Of a stretch of DNA of 64,000 nucleotides, positions 11,001 to 23,373 are shown one piece after another (within the stretch, counting starts at the first letter, position 1; every line of letters begins with the position of its first letter). Location: positions 132,181 to 196,180 of the forward strand of contig NW_020290009.1 in assembly GCF_003144195.1 (NCBI RefSeq). The letters are read 5' to 3'. The position numbers and the translations under genes are program-made. Source of the DNA: Ceraceosorus guamensis (taxonomy: Eukaryota > Basidiomycota > Exobasidiomycetes > Ceraceosorales > Ceraceosoraceae). The notes beneath the pieces are model-generated. The model had not been told where the DNA came from and ran no database searches. It worked only from the letters and a program-made list of their open reading frames with translations.

Positions 11001-12379
11001 TCCTGCTGCTGATGACAGATCACTCAGCTGGGCGTATCGAGTCGCGATGCTGAGAGCGCCCCACAACTTCGTCGACGCGCAGCACCTGATGGTCAAGGCG
11101 GCAACACAAAGACGAGCTCTGCTGCGACCCTCCACAAAGCGTCAACAACGTCGCATCTGGTGTCCGCCGTCAAGAGCGCCAACAGGCACACGCTTTCGCT
11201 TGCCAAAGCCCGCCTTCCATCTATCTCTACCGTTTCGGGGGTGCCCTGACGACCGCGTTTGCCGGCGCTGAGACACTCATAAACGCGAGGGCATTGCGAC
11301 ACTCATCGCAGCAGAGTTTAGTCTGACATTCAGATTGCATCGGAGGGAAGCGGCTCATCACGAGCGGCAGATGAAGAGACACAGCATGATCGCTGTATCA
11401 TGAGTATAGCCGGCAGTATCTGCTTATTGTGATGTTCGCGCTCGAATGGAAGCACAGACAAGCAACATAAATTTCAGCCACATGAGACAAGCCCTTGCAG
11501 CCAACCCTTCTTCCTTCTCATCACTCACTCGTACCATCCTCCATCGTCCCGCGCGCCACTTAGACGAGGCGAGGGATATACATTTTCATTCAAATTGCGA
11601 TCCGAACCAATCAAGCTGCCACCACCGGTCTTTCGCCCGCGCTCCACGCTGATTGACCGCAACCGTCCCGCCCGGCCGTCTGCTGCGCTCCGACGCGATT
11701 CGCGATTGCGCCCACCTGTTCGGGACGCCTTGTCCGTCCCGCTTCGCCATTTTGTTTCTCGTGTGTACATACATGTATGTGTGTGTGTGTATGTGCCTGT
11801 TCGCAGATACACGCACTCACCCACCATCGACGCCCTTTCAAATCATCAGCCTCTCTGCAGCTCCTACAATCCCTACTCTGACTACTTGTTTTCTATTCGG
11901 TACCATCAAGAGGCGAAGCGGTAACCTGAAACCAGGTCAAACACCGAGCACCAACAATAACAGCAGCGCCCAGCTCCATTCCACGCCTCGGTAGACCATT
12001 CCCGCTGCACTTGGCGGCTTTGTCCGCATTCCCGCATCCACGACTGTCTGTTCACGTCCAGCAGACACATCAGCGCGGTTCGCCTTGCCTTGTCAGTCTG
12101 CGTTGCATCAGCACCAGCAGCACAACGCCATCCGCCGCCGATACCCCTTTGTTTCTCGCGAAACATCGGCTGAGCCTCTTGTGAGTCGGTGAGTCGAGAT
12201 GACCGACCAAGGCCATCGCTGAGCAGTGAGCAGTGAGCAAATCAAGGCTCATGCGAGACTGTGAGACGTCAAGAGTCTCGCCGACAAATTAGTCACTCCA
12301 AGCAGCGATACCCTGTTTCTTCTCCATCTTCTCATCCTTGTGCTCGCTCCTTTCTGTCACCTGTTTGAAGCCTCTCACC
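8034..12379. other. 4.3-kb gene-poor stretch
   Basis: No gene I can support. Isolated TATA-like sites (near 8590 and 9889) and short open frames occur without coherent splicing. Near 10,080-10,256 there is a cysteine-rich trace in shifting frames, but the spacing does not fit the peptide family at 0.2-3.8 kb. The last kilobase is CT-rich, as expected for the promoter and 5' UTR of the Zn2Cys6 regulator. Confidence 0.5.
11758..11797. repeat. GT/AT dinucleotide microsatellite
   Basis: Alternating purine-pyrimidine run (GTGTGTACATACATGTATGT and onward) about 600 bp before the start of the Zn2Cys6 regulator. It is simple sequence and could be polymorphic. Confidence 0.8.
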
Positions 12380-14928
12380 ATGCCTCGCAAAAGTGCCGAG
12401 GTGAGTCCTTGTCCCATCAGCAGCATCTCTGGTGAAGAGGTGTGATCGCGAGAGGAGCAAGTGTCGCCGCTATTCGCTGAAACTCCTTCTCGTCAATGGT
12501 CAAACAGCGCGATCGCATGCAACGGTCAACAGCAGCAGAAGAGATTGAGACGCAGACAAAGGGCAAAGGTATCAGGACTCCGAGTAGCGGCGGAAGCGAC
12601 TCGAGCAGCAAGAAGCGCAAGAAAGGGACTCGAGTGAGAATAGCGCAAGCTTGCAACTTTTGCAGAAATCACAAACGTCGGTGTTCTGGCACCCTGCCTT
12701 GCGAGCTGTGCGCTAGGCGAGGTCGCGCAAAGGAGTGCGCCTACGAAACGAGCTCTCCACCAGTAAATCTTGCTCAACTGAGCCCCGGAAGCCCCCACAG
12801 TCGGACGTCCACTTCACAGAGATACCCACCTCAAGCGTCCATCCCGCGAGCTTCAACTTCACGCGTCACCTCTCAGCCTTGGAGCGACTGGCAATCGCCG
12901 AGCCGGCGTGGGAGTCGAATCAACAGAAGCAGAGCAGATAGTATTGCAAGCTACGACACCATGGTCACGATCTCGAGAGGCTCTTCGATGGCACATCAAA
13001 GCCAGCTAGAACGCTACGACGCAGATCAGTCAATGATGCAGGACAGCAGCGACGATAGCCTTGGATCTTCAGACGAGGACGACAAAGGTTGCAGCCACTC
13101 TGCTAAGCGGCGTGTAGTGAGGCACTTTTCGCCAACTGCAGGCGCACCTCATGAGAGCGTGCAGCCGCAGCCTGAAGACGTCGGTATGCACGCCCTCACA
13201 CCACCTCGCCACCGCCCTTGGGTACCCGCGCCCATGAGCGCACCTCACCATGGGTCACAAAGCCGAAGCTTCTACTCTGCTCCAAACACGATTCTCAGCA
13301 CGGATCGGTCCGACCTGCATTGCCGCGTCCGGTCCAGCAAAGATTCGATCGCTGCTCACGCGAAGCAAAGTCCCTCTACGGCACAGCCTATCAGAGTGTC
13401 GTGGGAGCGAACCTACATGAATTCACCCTCTCACCACCGTGTTTACACGCAACCCAACCATCACTGGCCTTCGCCTTCTTCATCAAAGATGTCAGAGCGA
13501 TCTCAAAGCCCTGCAGGGCGATCTTCGCTGTCTGCCTCGCTGGAGCTGCCCTCCTACTGGCCTCACGGGCTACACTTGCCTGCGCCAGCACCTTCACCAT
13601 CGCCAAGCTCTAGTTCGATAGCACGAGCAACTGGTCAACGCGATGTCATGCATCGTCAAACACGGGGCTCCTTGCGTGCCAGCTCTCCGCCTGCGCCCAT
13701 CGACCCTCTCTATCAGGCGCCAGTGCTGGACTCTGCTGGACGACCTCGACCCACGTTGAGCGTGGAGCCACTTTCCAACGTGTCCCTGCCCGACTTGCGA
13801 GAGCTGCCGGAGGAGACAATCAGGAGGCGACCTCCGATACTCCCTCGTGAGCCACTTTCTCCTCATGACATACGACATCGAGACGTGTGGCGTGACCTAC
13901 CCGACTCTAAGGATGCGGAGCGCTTCAGCGGGCGCGCGCATCACCGCCAATCAACAGCAGAATCTCAGCAGTACGGGATTGAGATGGAGGTCGATACTGT
14001 ATCATCGCATCATCCACGCACCACTTTGAACGCTGCGCATGGGTCAAGTAGCGAGACGGTCAGGTATGCTATTGGCGGACTATCAGCCACCTTCTCCAGA
14101 CACGCTCTGCCGCCGTTGACAATGCCATCACCGACACCTTTCGAGAGCGATGGTTCACGAGTCATAGCAATGCAAGAAGCAGACTACGATGATCGTACTC
14201 CTGGTGAGCTGAGGGAGAAGGATCGCCTGGCGTACTTCGTTGATGCCGACGACTCGATGAACGGCGTCGACGAGTCGCGTGACGTCGCTCAGAGCGGGGC
14301 CATGCGCGCTTACAGCAGCGTTGACAGTCACGCCAAAGCACCTCGCATGCGAAGCTTCTCAATGACAAATGAGATGGCACGTATATCAATAGGATCGACA
14401 CATCTACCCGGACACTTGGACATCCCATCCGTCTTGAAATCTAGTCCTGATCTCTCTATCACGGCGAAGTCGCGCAAGAGAAAGGCACCAGACGCGGATC
14501 TCAAGTTTGCTGCTCCCCAGTGTGGAGATGGGGCTTATACGACAGCCTCCACGTGCACCAGAGCACCGGTCCCACACTCGTCGACGGCGCCGATCCCGCT
14601 GCATCGCGTCATCAGGTCACACTCGCGCAGCTTCAGCTCCGCATCTCGTGGTTCGGGTCAGATAAAGATAGGATCTGCTCAGCCCATCCCCTTCACCCCC
14701 ACGAGCTCGTCCGACTCTGCATCTGCTCCTCCTTCTATCATCATGACACCAAGCAGCGGTATGGTGCGCTCAGCAGCTACATGGACTAACTGGATGGAGG
14801 CACCAACCGCATCCCATCATTTCTCCCCTCTAGGCACCTCCCCGCCTGCATCTGCTCCGGCTGGCGCCGCCTCGGCAGCACCACCTCCGCGCGACTTTCG
14901 GCACTTGAAATCTTCAGAATTGATGTGA
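12380..14928 (+). CDS. Zn(II)2Cys6 fungal transcription factor
   Basis: Exon 1 is tiny (12380-12400, MPRKSAE) and ends in phase 0 at GTGAGT; exon 2 runs 12508-14928. The product is 813 residues. The binuclear zinc cluster lies near residues 53-81: CNFCRNHKRRC, then CELCARRGRAKEC, giving C-x2-C-x6-C-x5-C-x2-C-x8-C, with the basic loop expected for a Gal4-type DNA-binding domain. A lysine-rich stretch (KKRKKGTR) just before it may serve as a nuclear signal. The rest is serine/proline/histidine-rich with no recognisable fungal-specific transcription factor middle domain, so the regulated pathway cannot be guessed. The upstream kilobase is CT-rich. No metabolic cluster surrounds the gene. Confidence 0.88.
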
Positions 14929-15478
14929 GAAAGCACAGCGCTACCGTCAACATTCCCGAAATGCTTCATCGTTCGTCGCCACCTTTGGCATCCGCTTCTC
15001 CGTACCCAGATCGAATGCGAACAACAGTCTCAAGTGTCACACTCTTCGACACGTCCGACTCTGCCCGACTCGAGGATCGAGGATTTTGCTAATTGTCGCC
15101 CCAGCTTTTAAAGACCTTGGACAGGTCAATGTCAATTATTTTCCCGAGTCGCCGTCTTTTGTTCTGGCCAACCGAGTCACGCACACGCGGTTGCTTTCTC
15201 TAGGCATGTATCCCTACCCAGCTCCTTTTCCCTCCATGACCCTGTACCGCTAATGTGGACGTGACACGGCACCTGGTCGTGCCCTGCCCAATTTGATGTA
15301 GATTTGCTATCTGATGCAGCCTACTCTGGAACGACGTCGTTTACTATTGCACATTGTGATTGATTTACGATGCAGCCTATCCTGGAACGATGACGTTTAC
15401 CATTGCACATCGTGATTGCGTTTGTCCGAAATACGGCACCTTGACTAGTAGCCCCCCGTGTATTGCAGCTCTTCCGCC
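14929..15478. other. Intergenic region with converging gene ends
   Basis: 550 bp between the 3' ends of the Zn2Cys6 gene and cyclin H. It holds a short tandem duplication (15313-15418, listed separately) and otherwise nothing I recognise. Confidence 0.6.
15313..15418. repeat. Tandem duplication of about 50 bp
   Basis: Two copies, 15313-15362 and 15369-15418, both begin GATGCAGCCTA and share TGGAACGA, CGTTTAC, ATTGCACAT and GTGATTG. They differ at a handful of positions, so the duplication is not recent. It lies between convergent genes and has no obvious coding content. Confidence 0.8.
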
Positions 15479-17347
15479 TCACTTTCTGAGCGCATCCTTC
15501 GAGGTGGGCACGTCATCATCGCTGTCCCATTCGCTTGCCCCCTTTGCTCGCGCGCTCTGTGTACCCGGCTGCGATGCTTGACCATCAAACGGATCTCCGA
15601 GTCCCACTGGAGGTGCTTCGAGTTTGGTGCGTTTGACGTTCCGTCGTTCATCCGGCGAGTCGAATGGGTCGCTGGAGAGAGCAGCAGCGGGTCTAGACTT
15701 TGAGGCTTTGTGCGAGCGCTTCGTGGCATCCGAAGCATCTTGAGCTCGTCGGGTCTGCAAGTGGCTGTCGTTCATGGAGAGAAATCACGTTGGCAAGAAT
15801 GATTTGGTCATGACCCTGACGCGCGAATAGCGATCGAGCAACTTTGCATGGCTCACCTGGCACTACCTGGCCTCTTTGCGGGATCAGCAGAGGCTTTGAG
15901 CAACGCATCTATCCTCTTGACCTCCACGAGCTCTCGAGAAGGCGCCTTGCCACCAGTTGCGGATTCGTCTTCCTCTGCACTTGCAGGCATTGACATTTCC
16001 TTGCTCAACGCTTCTTGAGCTACAATGACGCCCAATATTTTGCGCAGCGAGCTTTGCAACTCTTCAATCGTTTGATCAAAAGGTGCTTTGGGTGCGTCCG
16101 ATGCTTCAGAGCTCCCTGTGTCGGCCAGAGCTGAATTTGATCCCTCTTTGTTCGAGCTCGCCTTGGCTTGAATCTTCTGATACTCCTCTTGCCTCCTCTG
16201 ATGCTCCCTCTCCCCACGCTCGTACTTGTCCTGCAGCCAACGATTGACAAGCTTCGCAGCCTCGTCCTGTTGTTCCGTCTGCGCATTTGCAGAGGAGGAG
16301 GATGCGGAGCCCATGAGGCAAGCAAGAGCTATTTGAGAAGGAGGATAGAGCAGCTCCAGGTCCGTAAGACGCGCTGACCAGAGCAGAGATTGAGCTCTCG
16401 GCAGCAAAGCGTGTAGCGTTGAGAGCGGGCTGGGCTGCAGGCTCTGAAGCCAGTTTCGCCCACGCCAACCAAGGCAGCATAAGAGTCAAATCGGATCGGA
16501 GACTCGCGCTGCAATCTGCTTGCTCATCAGAACACCCACCTGCATATCATACACGAGCCCTCTCAAGGCTCTTCCGGGCCCGTGAACGCTCAACTCCCAG
16601 CCTATCGCATCCGCCACGCCGAATTCTAATCCTCGGATCGTCTGCTCCATCTCCTTGACGGCATCTTTTCCTGGAGCCTTTCCCGCAATCTTTGTTGCGA
16701 AGTAAGAGAGCGGCACGGTGTGAGAGGTGGATTTGAGTGAGAGATAGAGGCAGGTCAACCTGTCGCATGGAAAGCGAGGGTGAAGCGACGTGTCAGAAGA
16801 CAAATTTGTGGGTCTAGCAGGCGTCGCAAAGGCCAACGCGTGAGGTTCGACGTGATGCGAGAGCGAGCAACACTCACATGATGTCTTTGACGGACCATTC
16901 GAGTGCGCACCTCTTGACAAAGAAGCGTTTGAGGTACGTGCTGGCCGTCTCCTCGACCAGATCAGGCAGCCCAAACACGCCAACCAAGCCTCTCAACTTG
17001 CCCAGGTAGAATCTGACCATCGTATCCAGCTCTGCTGCATCCGGCCACACCTCTGGCGCCCTCAACCTTACCTCCTCTGGCAAAGTCCCCGCTAAGCCCA
17101 TCTCCCTTTCCCAGGATTCTTGTACGCGTTTTCGAGAGGCGTGCCATTCTTTCTCTTTCTGCTCTGCCAAGGCGGAAGGGGACATGTTCCAGTGCCGATA
17201 TTGCGATGTTTGCGTGTAGATTGGACGAGGTCGCTCATCCTCGTGCGACGCTCGCGCGGCTCTGGACAGATCCGAGGGCCCTGCCACTGATTGCGACTCG
17301 GAATGACCATTAGCTGCAGGGTGTGGAGAAGGCATCCTCGTAGTCAC
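15479..17347 (-). CDS. CCL1: Cyclin H, CDK-activating kinase subunit of TFIIH
   Basis: Exons (minus) 17347-16878, 16759-16540, 16443-15857 and 15764-15479 join in frame to 520 residues. Cyclin H activates the Kin28/CDK7 kinase that phosphorylates the Pol II C-terminal domain. The N-terminal signature IYTQTSQYRHWNMSP lies near residue 43. The first cyclin fold includes FYLGKLRGLVGVFGLPDLV and the second contains RLTDLELLYPPSQIALACLM, both typical of cyclin H. An E/K/R/Q-rich helix follows. The C-terminal 150 residues (from the last intron on) are acidic and serine-rich, with two DPFD motifs, and extend beyond the usual family length. The symbol follows the yeast orthologue. Its 3' end faces the end of the Zn2Cys6 gene. 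Confidence 0.88.
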
Positions 17348-18059
17348 GCTTTTCTCCGCTCAAGAGACCTTTTCTGGCAAATTGAGGCCAAGCTCGCGCG
17401 TTTCTTTGAAGGATGATGATGATGTCGCGAAGGGAGGACTGCAATCACTCAGGCTTGATCGTCAATGGTGTCAAGTGGAGGGGGAGGACAGCAGGACAGC
17501 AGCAGCAGAGTAGTCACTGTGTAAGTGTTGCATGCGCGCCCACACGACAAGAAGGACCTTCGCATAGCGAGCAAGTCGTGCGCGCGCGCCTTGCGGCGAT
17601 CGAGAACAAACAATCACGAATGTGGTGCGGTGTGTGCAGGTGCGGCCTCCGCAATCACCAATCACCAATGAGAGAGCATCGTACTCGCAACGCTTTCAGA
17701 CGGGCTAGATGAAGGAGCGGGCTGATTTGTGATGGATGACCTGAGTGTCGCAGTCACAATTGCAGTCGCTGTCAAAATTGTGAGTGTCAGCGTCACGACA
17801 CGCAGCAGACGCGATATCTCTGCAGACAACGGCACAGCGCTTGCTTCCGCATCCGATAGGCTGCTGATCTGCTGATCTGATTCGAGCCCAAATCATCTTG
17901 TAGGGTCAAGCTACAAGCAGTGCTTTGGAGCATTATCCGTCGGGTAGGCGAGCTCACTCCAACAAGCTGCCATCTGCGCTCTCACTCGACCTGGCACACG
18001 GTTGATGTATGTCTATTGCCAAGAAAAGGGAGGAAATGAGGCTTGCACCGCCTCTGCTT
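17348..18059. other. Intergenic region upstream of cyclin H
   Basis: 710 bp, containing the cyclin H promoter and the downstream flank of the membrane-protein gene. It has short ATG/GAT and CAG runs near 17,413-17,510 and no coding signal. Confidence 0.6.
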
Positions 18060-19448
18060 TCACTTCTGCCCCGCCTCAGCCTTCGCATTCGCCACTTCTG
18101 ACTCTGCCCAAGCTCGTTGTGCAGCAGTCTTTGCAGTGTTCCAGTGACCTTCGACTAAAGCTCTGGGCAGCGCCTCGCTCGCTTTCGCCTCTCTGATATC
18201 CTCCTCATCTCTCCTCAATGGATTATGTGCAGCTCTCCCTCCCACGATCTCCCTCAACCCTGGATCTCTCCATAACACGTCGGTGCCAATGTGTTGGGCT
18301 TGCGTGAGGAGAAGCGTGCTCTCTAGAGAGGTGGCTATGGAGCGCATGGAGAGCTGCACTTTAGTGATAGGTGCGGGATGTAGCGCCGATGGCTGCAAAA
18401 AGATCAGACCGAAAAGCGCGATGACGAGGAGATTGCGTGCGATGAAGAGATTGGTATGGATCTGCAGAGAAGAGCACATTATTTTGGCCGTCAGCGACAG
18501 CCTCGAGTAAGGTGTGAAGGAGTCCGTGCGGCGAAAGGAAATAAATGATACCCACGTGATTGAGCCAGCCCTGATTCTTTTGGATTTCTCCGACGTAGTC
18601 GTTCATAACGGCGCTTTCGAAAGCGACCGCAGAAGCAATGGTCCAAATGCCGACTTTCCGCCACATGCTCCTATCCTTGCCCACTTCCTTCAGCACCAAC
18701 TCACTGCCCGCCAGACGCAGCAGCACAGCGTCAAGAGATTGAAGCGTGGTGCTGGAGCAGGTAACGAGACCCAAGACGAGCAGCCTCGAAATGTGGAAGA
18801 AGAGAGTCTGGATCATGGCGTACCCGGTGTACTCTCTTGCTGATGTGCAGTATCTACACTCCATCAAAGGCGCTGCACCGATGCGCAGGTACAAGCGCTG
18901 CGGACAGGCGTATATGCGGGCTGAGTGTGAGCGAGATGTAGGCTTGCTTGCTGGACGAGTCTTCCTTGCCATACTCACTCTGCTCTCGTACTGTCCCAGC
19001 TTGCCGTACATGGCATCCAAGGCCGCCTCTCCATAAGGCCATCTAAGCTCGCTCAAACTTCTTCCCATCGTGTTCGCCCTGATAGTGACTGACGGGTCAT
19101 ATGCATCCGCTCTAGCCAAGGCGACGAGGTCCCACGGGATGTGCAACAGGTTGTTGAGCGAGATGAGGATGGTCAAGCTGGTGATGGCCAATATCATCCA
19201 GTCGCTGGGCGAAGATCGATCCAAGAGTTTCGTCTTACCCACTGCATTCGTCGCCACATTCGGTACAGATGCTCCTCGATTTCGATACCTGGCAAGCCAT
19301 GTGAGGCCATGACGCAATGCGTAAGGCGCAAATATGGCAACAGCTGAGACAACGAACCAGCGTGTCAGGCCATGCCCCACTGGTCCAAAGGCGGCATATG
19401 ATGTTGAGCAAGCCACTCACCCAAAGTGTACAGCGTGGTGTTCGCCAT
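18060..19448 (-). CDS. Uncharacterised multi-pass membrane protein
   Basis: Exons (minus) 19448-19421, 19343-18979, 18897-18556 and 18461-18060 give 378 residues; all joins keep frame. I know this kind of protein only as a conserved fungal hypothetical. Hydrophobic segments are visible at the N-terminus (TLYTLAVAIFAPYAL), near WMILAITSLTILISL, in IQTLFFHISRLLVLGLV, around WTIASAVAFESAV and in FIARNLLVIALFGLIFLQP, so four to five membrane spans are likely. A short motif RLYLRIGAAPLMECRYC with a CxxC pair sits before the middle spans and looks like a conserved core. The C-terminal 100 residues are hydrophilic with an acidic DEED patch. Its first exon is only 28 nt, and the start is 699 bp from the divergent PET8 start. 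Confidence 0.65.
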
Positions 19449-20147
19449 GACGTTGTCGCGATCGAAGCAGCTTCGACTCTTGCCGGTCCTTCGTGTCGGT
19501 CGAACACACAACGCAGCTAGGATCCTAGAGGCGGCGAGTGCCTGGTGAACAAGACCCAGCGGTAACCGAGCACGACGAATGTAATACTGGATGATGAGAC
19601 CAAAGATTGGGCACTCAAGACTCAAGCAACCTCGAAAGTCAGAGTCGTGAGTGAGTGGCTTGTCCTGCGTGACCTCGCAGCCAAGACGCATCGCGCTAGC
19701 TCGCGCCTCGCCTCGCATGCATGGCGCTCGTCGGGCTAGGATACCGCTGACGGCCAACACACGACACGTGATCGCGCAACGAGCCGCGCACAGACGTCAA
19801 AACGGCTCTTCGGATTTGTCGGCCTTGATTTCTTGATTCTTGATCTTCGCGATTCTGATTCATGTGGGAAGGTGGTGGTGGTGGTGATGCTGGCAATCTG
19901 ATGCGCTCCTTTTGCTGTCTGGCGTCCTACATCCACCTTTTGTCGCGACATTTGGATGCACTAAAGTCTATGTAGACGACGGGATTCCCACATCTCTACT
20001 TCGCGCCGCCATTTGTCGAGGTCCATCTCGTTCTGGCCCCTCCTCGCGCTTTCCTCCACGCCGAGCCACGGCCTACGAGGTAGCAATCAAGAGCGTTGTT
20101 AGCACATCGAATTTGCTGAGCTTCTAAGCTAGTACGCGGCAGCAGGC
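19449..20147. other. Divergent promoter region
   Basis: About 700 bp between the divergent starts of the membrane-protein gene and PET8. It contains GAGTCGTGAGTGAGT (near 19,646) and TTGATTCTTGATTCTTGATC-like runs (near 19,830), examples of the recurring intergenic words described in the findings. Confidence 0.6.
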
Positions 20148-21698
20148 ATGGCTGAAGCTGGGCCCAGTGCGCCTCTCACAGCCCGCTCTGAGGCCAAGAT
20201 CGCTTCCTTCGTCAAGGGCACACCAACTCAAGCTCCTCCTTTTGTCGCTTCCTTGACTGTGAGTGAAGGTGAAGGGCGCACACGAGCGCAGCAGTCTCGC
20301 AGCATAGCTCACTTCTCACTCCTCAAATTGCAAATGATCACTCGTTCCTATCTGTGTATGCGGCAAGGGTGGGGCATTAGCGGGTCTGTCTGTCGACCTG
20401 CTCTTCTACCCCATCGACACCATCAAAACGCGCTTGCAAGCGAAAGGTGGCTTCCTGCAAGCTGGAGGATTCAAGGGCGTGTACAGAGGAATCGGCAGCG
20501 TAGCTGTGGGAAGCGCCCCGGGAGGTGAGTGTCACGCGCGCGCCGCTGCTCTGCGGTGCTGTTATAAGAGGAGAGCCGGACGAGGGCGATCTCTGTATCA
20601 GAGCAGCTTCAAGAAAGCCGAGATGGAGTTGGTTCATGAGGAGAGGTGCTGAGCCAGATCCACGCGCTTGCAAATGCCGCTGCGATCGGTTCGCCTTCCA
20701 GCTGCGCTCTTCTTTGTCACCTACGAATCGCTCAAGCCGGCGCTGGCCCCACTGTTCGGAGATGGTGCTTCCTCGCACATGCTGGCCGGAAGTTTGGGAG
20801 AGGTGGTGAGTGCATACATGCGCCTTTGGTCCACATTGATCTCGATTCCCTGACTCGCGGCTCGCGTGGTCGAACCAGGCAGCATGCTTGATACGCGTTC
20901 CTACAGAAGTGATCAAGTCTCGACAACAGACGTCCTCGTATGGAGCTTCTGCATCGAGCGCCAATGCTCTGCGAGCGGTGATTGCAGAGAGCGGCTTGCG
21001 CGGTCTGTATAGAGGCTTTGCCGGCACCGTAGGGCGAGAAGTGAGTTCGAGCATCTCTCTCGCACTGCTCGTAGAGATACGCAATGGCCCAGCGTCCCGC
21101 TCATACGCGCTTCTCTGATTTCCGACTAGATTCCCTTCACGTGCATTCAATTTCCCTTGTACGAAGCGTTGAAGCGACGGATAGCCCGGTCAAATGCGTT
21201 GCGCTCAGGCCAGCGGGATAGCTCTGTATCTGAAAGCTACGCCACTACTGCCTCCCCAGCTTCGGCTGCAGATCTTCCTACTTGGCAAGCTGGCCTTGCT
21301 GGATCTGCAGCGGGAGGAATCGCAGCTGCTAGCACCACGCCGCTAGACGTGGTCAAGACTCGGATCATGCTCGAAAGGGTGCGTGAGAGGCTTGCATCTT
21401 GATCACGCATGGGCAAATCAGAGCGCTGATCCGTTCATCCACATTCCCGCTCGTGCTCGACTAGCGATCGATAACACAGGCGACCGAGCCCGCCAAATCC
21501 TCCGCTCCAGCTCTCAAGGCTTCCGGAGTCAATTCGCGTATCATACCCACCTTGCTGCACGTGGCACGGACAGAGGGTCTAGCTGCCCTCTTTGCTGGAG
21601 TTGTGCCCAGAACGCTGTGGATCAGCGGGGGAGGCTTTGTGTTCCTCGGCACTGCGCACTTCACCATTAGTGCTCTAGGCAAAGCGCCTTTGCCGTGA
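20148..21698 (+). CDS. PET8: Mitochondrial S-adenosylmethionine carrier
   Basis: Six exons (20148-20258, 20368-20524, 20702-20805, 20879-21040, 21130-21378, 21480-21698) give 333 residues. The protein is a mitochondrial carrier of the Pet8/SLC25A26 type, which exchanges cytosolic SAM for matrix S-adenosylhomocysteine across the inner membrane. The three carrier signatures are plain: [20 protein letters not shown] and [10 protein letters not shown]. The segment [20 protein letters not shown] is characteristic of Pet8. A hydrophilic insert of about 30 serine/alanine-rich residues precedes the third repeat. The last exon restores the sixth helix ([15 protein letters not shown]). All donors are GTGAGT or GTGCGT and the frame is kept across every junction. 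Confidence 0.93.
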
Positions 21699-21830
21699 TG
21701 CATGTATAGGAATGGATGGGCAAAGCAAAGAGCATCGAGAGAGAGAGATACAGAGTTCTTGGTGTGCGTTCAGCGACGCAAGACGTAGGTTCTGAGTCTC
21801 GGGTGCGCTAATTTCGGGTGAAGATGCTCT

Positions 21831-22917
21831 CTAGCTTCGCACGATCACGCCTTCCTCCTCGTAGGATGTTCGCAAGACGTTGACCACGTCCACGAGGCTT
21901 TCGATGCGGTGTTGCGCGCGAGTAGCAGCGTAGTCATCAGGCGCAAGAGCGCTTCTGCCAATCCACAGAGCATCTAGTCCAGCTTCTCGTGCACCGATGT
22001 AGTCCAGCTCGTGCGAGTCACCAACGTATACCGTTTTCCCATCTCTTGCAGAGTCCGCCTTTGCATCTGAGGTGCGTTGTTCTTGCTGCGTTGTTGCGAC
22101 AACGGGCCAAGCCATATTTCGAGCTGTCCAAAAGAAGCGCGCGTCCGGTTTGGTGTAGCCTATTTCGTGTCCAAATATTGGTCTGGCTGACGCAAGGCTG
22201 CAAGCGGGGCTCCCCTTGGACGAGCTCGAGTGGATGCCTAGCAGCGGTCTCAAGTCCGGCACGCGCCCATGCGTACTCGCCTGATCGAGCAGCTCGCTGA
22301 GCGCGCTGATGATCCTGCTATCGCTATCGCTAGCTATACAAATTGCAAGTCGATGCCGCTCTGGCAACTCTTCTTTCAGATTTCGCAGCGCGAGCAAAAA
22401 GGGCACAGTGTCATCGAACAGTGTGTATGCCTTTGCTGAAGAGAAACGCTGCAGTATCCTTGGAGCTAGTGTTTGTTCCAGCTCTTTCGGCGTTGGAAGA
22501 TGATGCTTGTTGTCCTCGTAGAGATCTGACTGACTGAACATGTCGCTGATCAGTTGTGTCCACCATCGAGTAGGATCCGCTGGTGGATAGCCATAGTTTG
22601 GCGCCCTGATGGCCATCCTCTTGAAAGCTGTTCGACAAGCCAAAGATGATGAGCACCGAAAAGGATCTGACCCTCGAATCGCACCTCACACTGCTTGAAA
22701 GCATCTTGAAGGCGATCGGAGCGCGTATGGATGCCCAAAAGGTGCGCCTCCTCTGCCTTTCAGGCAACATCGATCGAGTCTGTACGGTCCGTGAGCACTT
22801 TGCATCATCCGGGACGCGCGACGAGCGACTCACGTACTGCAACCAGGGGTCGATCCTAGGCTTCAAGAGCGTGCCGAAAGCATCGAGCAGCAGCAGACGA
22901 GATGTTGAGGAGGACAT
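21831..22917 (-). CDS. HDHD3-like HAD superfamily hydrolase
   Basis: Exons (minus) 22917-22834, 22756-22690 and 22627-21831 encode 315 residues. The start chosen is the first ATG, directly before the HAD nucleophile motif LLLLDAFGTLL. The other HAD motifs follow in order: a serine at ICIASDSD, a lysine in GYTKPDARFFWTA, and the acidic motif VYVGDSHELDYIGAREAGLD. The cap region AFKQSFKRMAIRAPNYGY followed by RWW is like that of HDHD3-type proteins. The second aspartate of motif I is replaced by phenylalanine (DAFGT), as is common in this branch, so the substrate and even phosphatase activity remain open. It is convergent with PET8, with about 130 bp between stops. Confidence 0.8.
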
Positions 22918-23373
22918 CAGCGTCACCCTTTGACCCACGGGCGAGGAAAGGCTACCCTTTAAACAGCTGCAATCTCGCGCATCACCCAGCGAGCATGTTC
23001 CTGAGCGCTCTTCAGCATGTGCGTCGCCGGTACGACATGATGGAGTTGCGCTTGGGCGCGCATTGTGAGCACGCGGGCGCCTCGCAGAATCCGCGCGTGT
23101 ACGAGCAGCAAGCAGATCACGGCATGCATCAGGCTTCGCAACACAGCGCCCACATCACTACTCGCACCTGACGGCATGCGAGGCCGAATTCCAAATGCGG
23201 GCAGGCAGCACAGCTTCGAGGCATCCAGCAGCAGTCGAGACGACAATGGACCGCAAAGCACGATATATTCATCACAAGCTCAAGCTATACAATTCCTGGT
23301 ATGCAAAGCATAACTCATGGAAGCTGAGGAGCCGGATTGCATGGTAGCGGGAACCGCCAGCTCGTCGCGTGAA

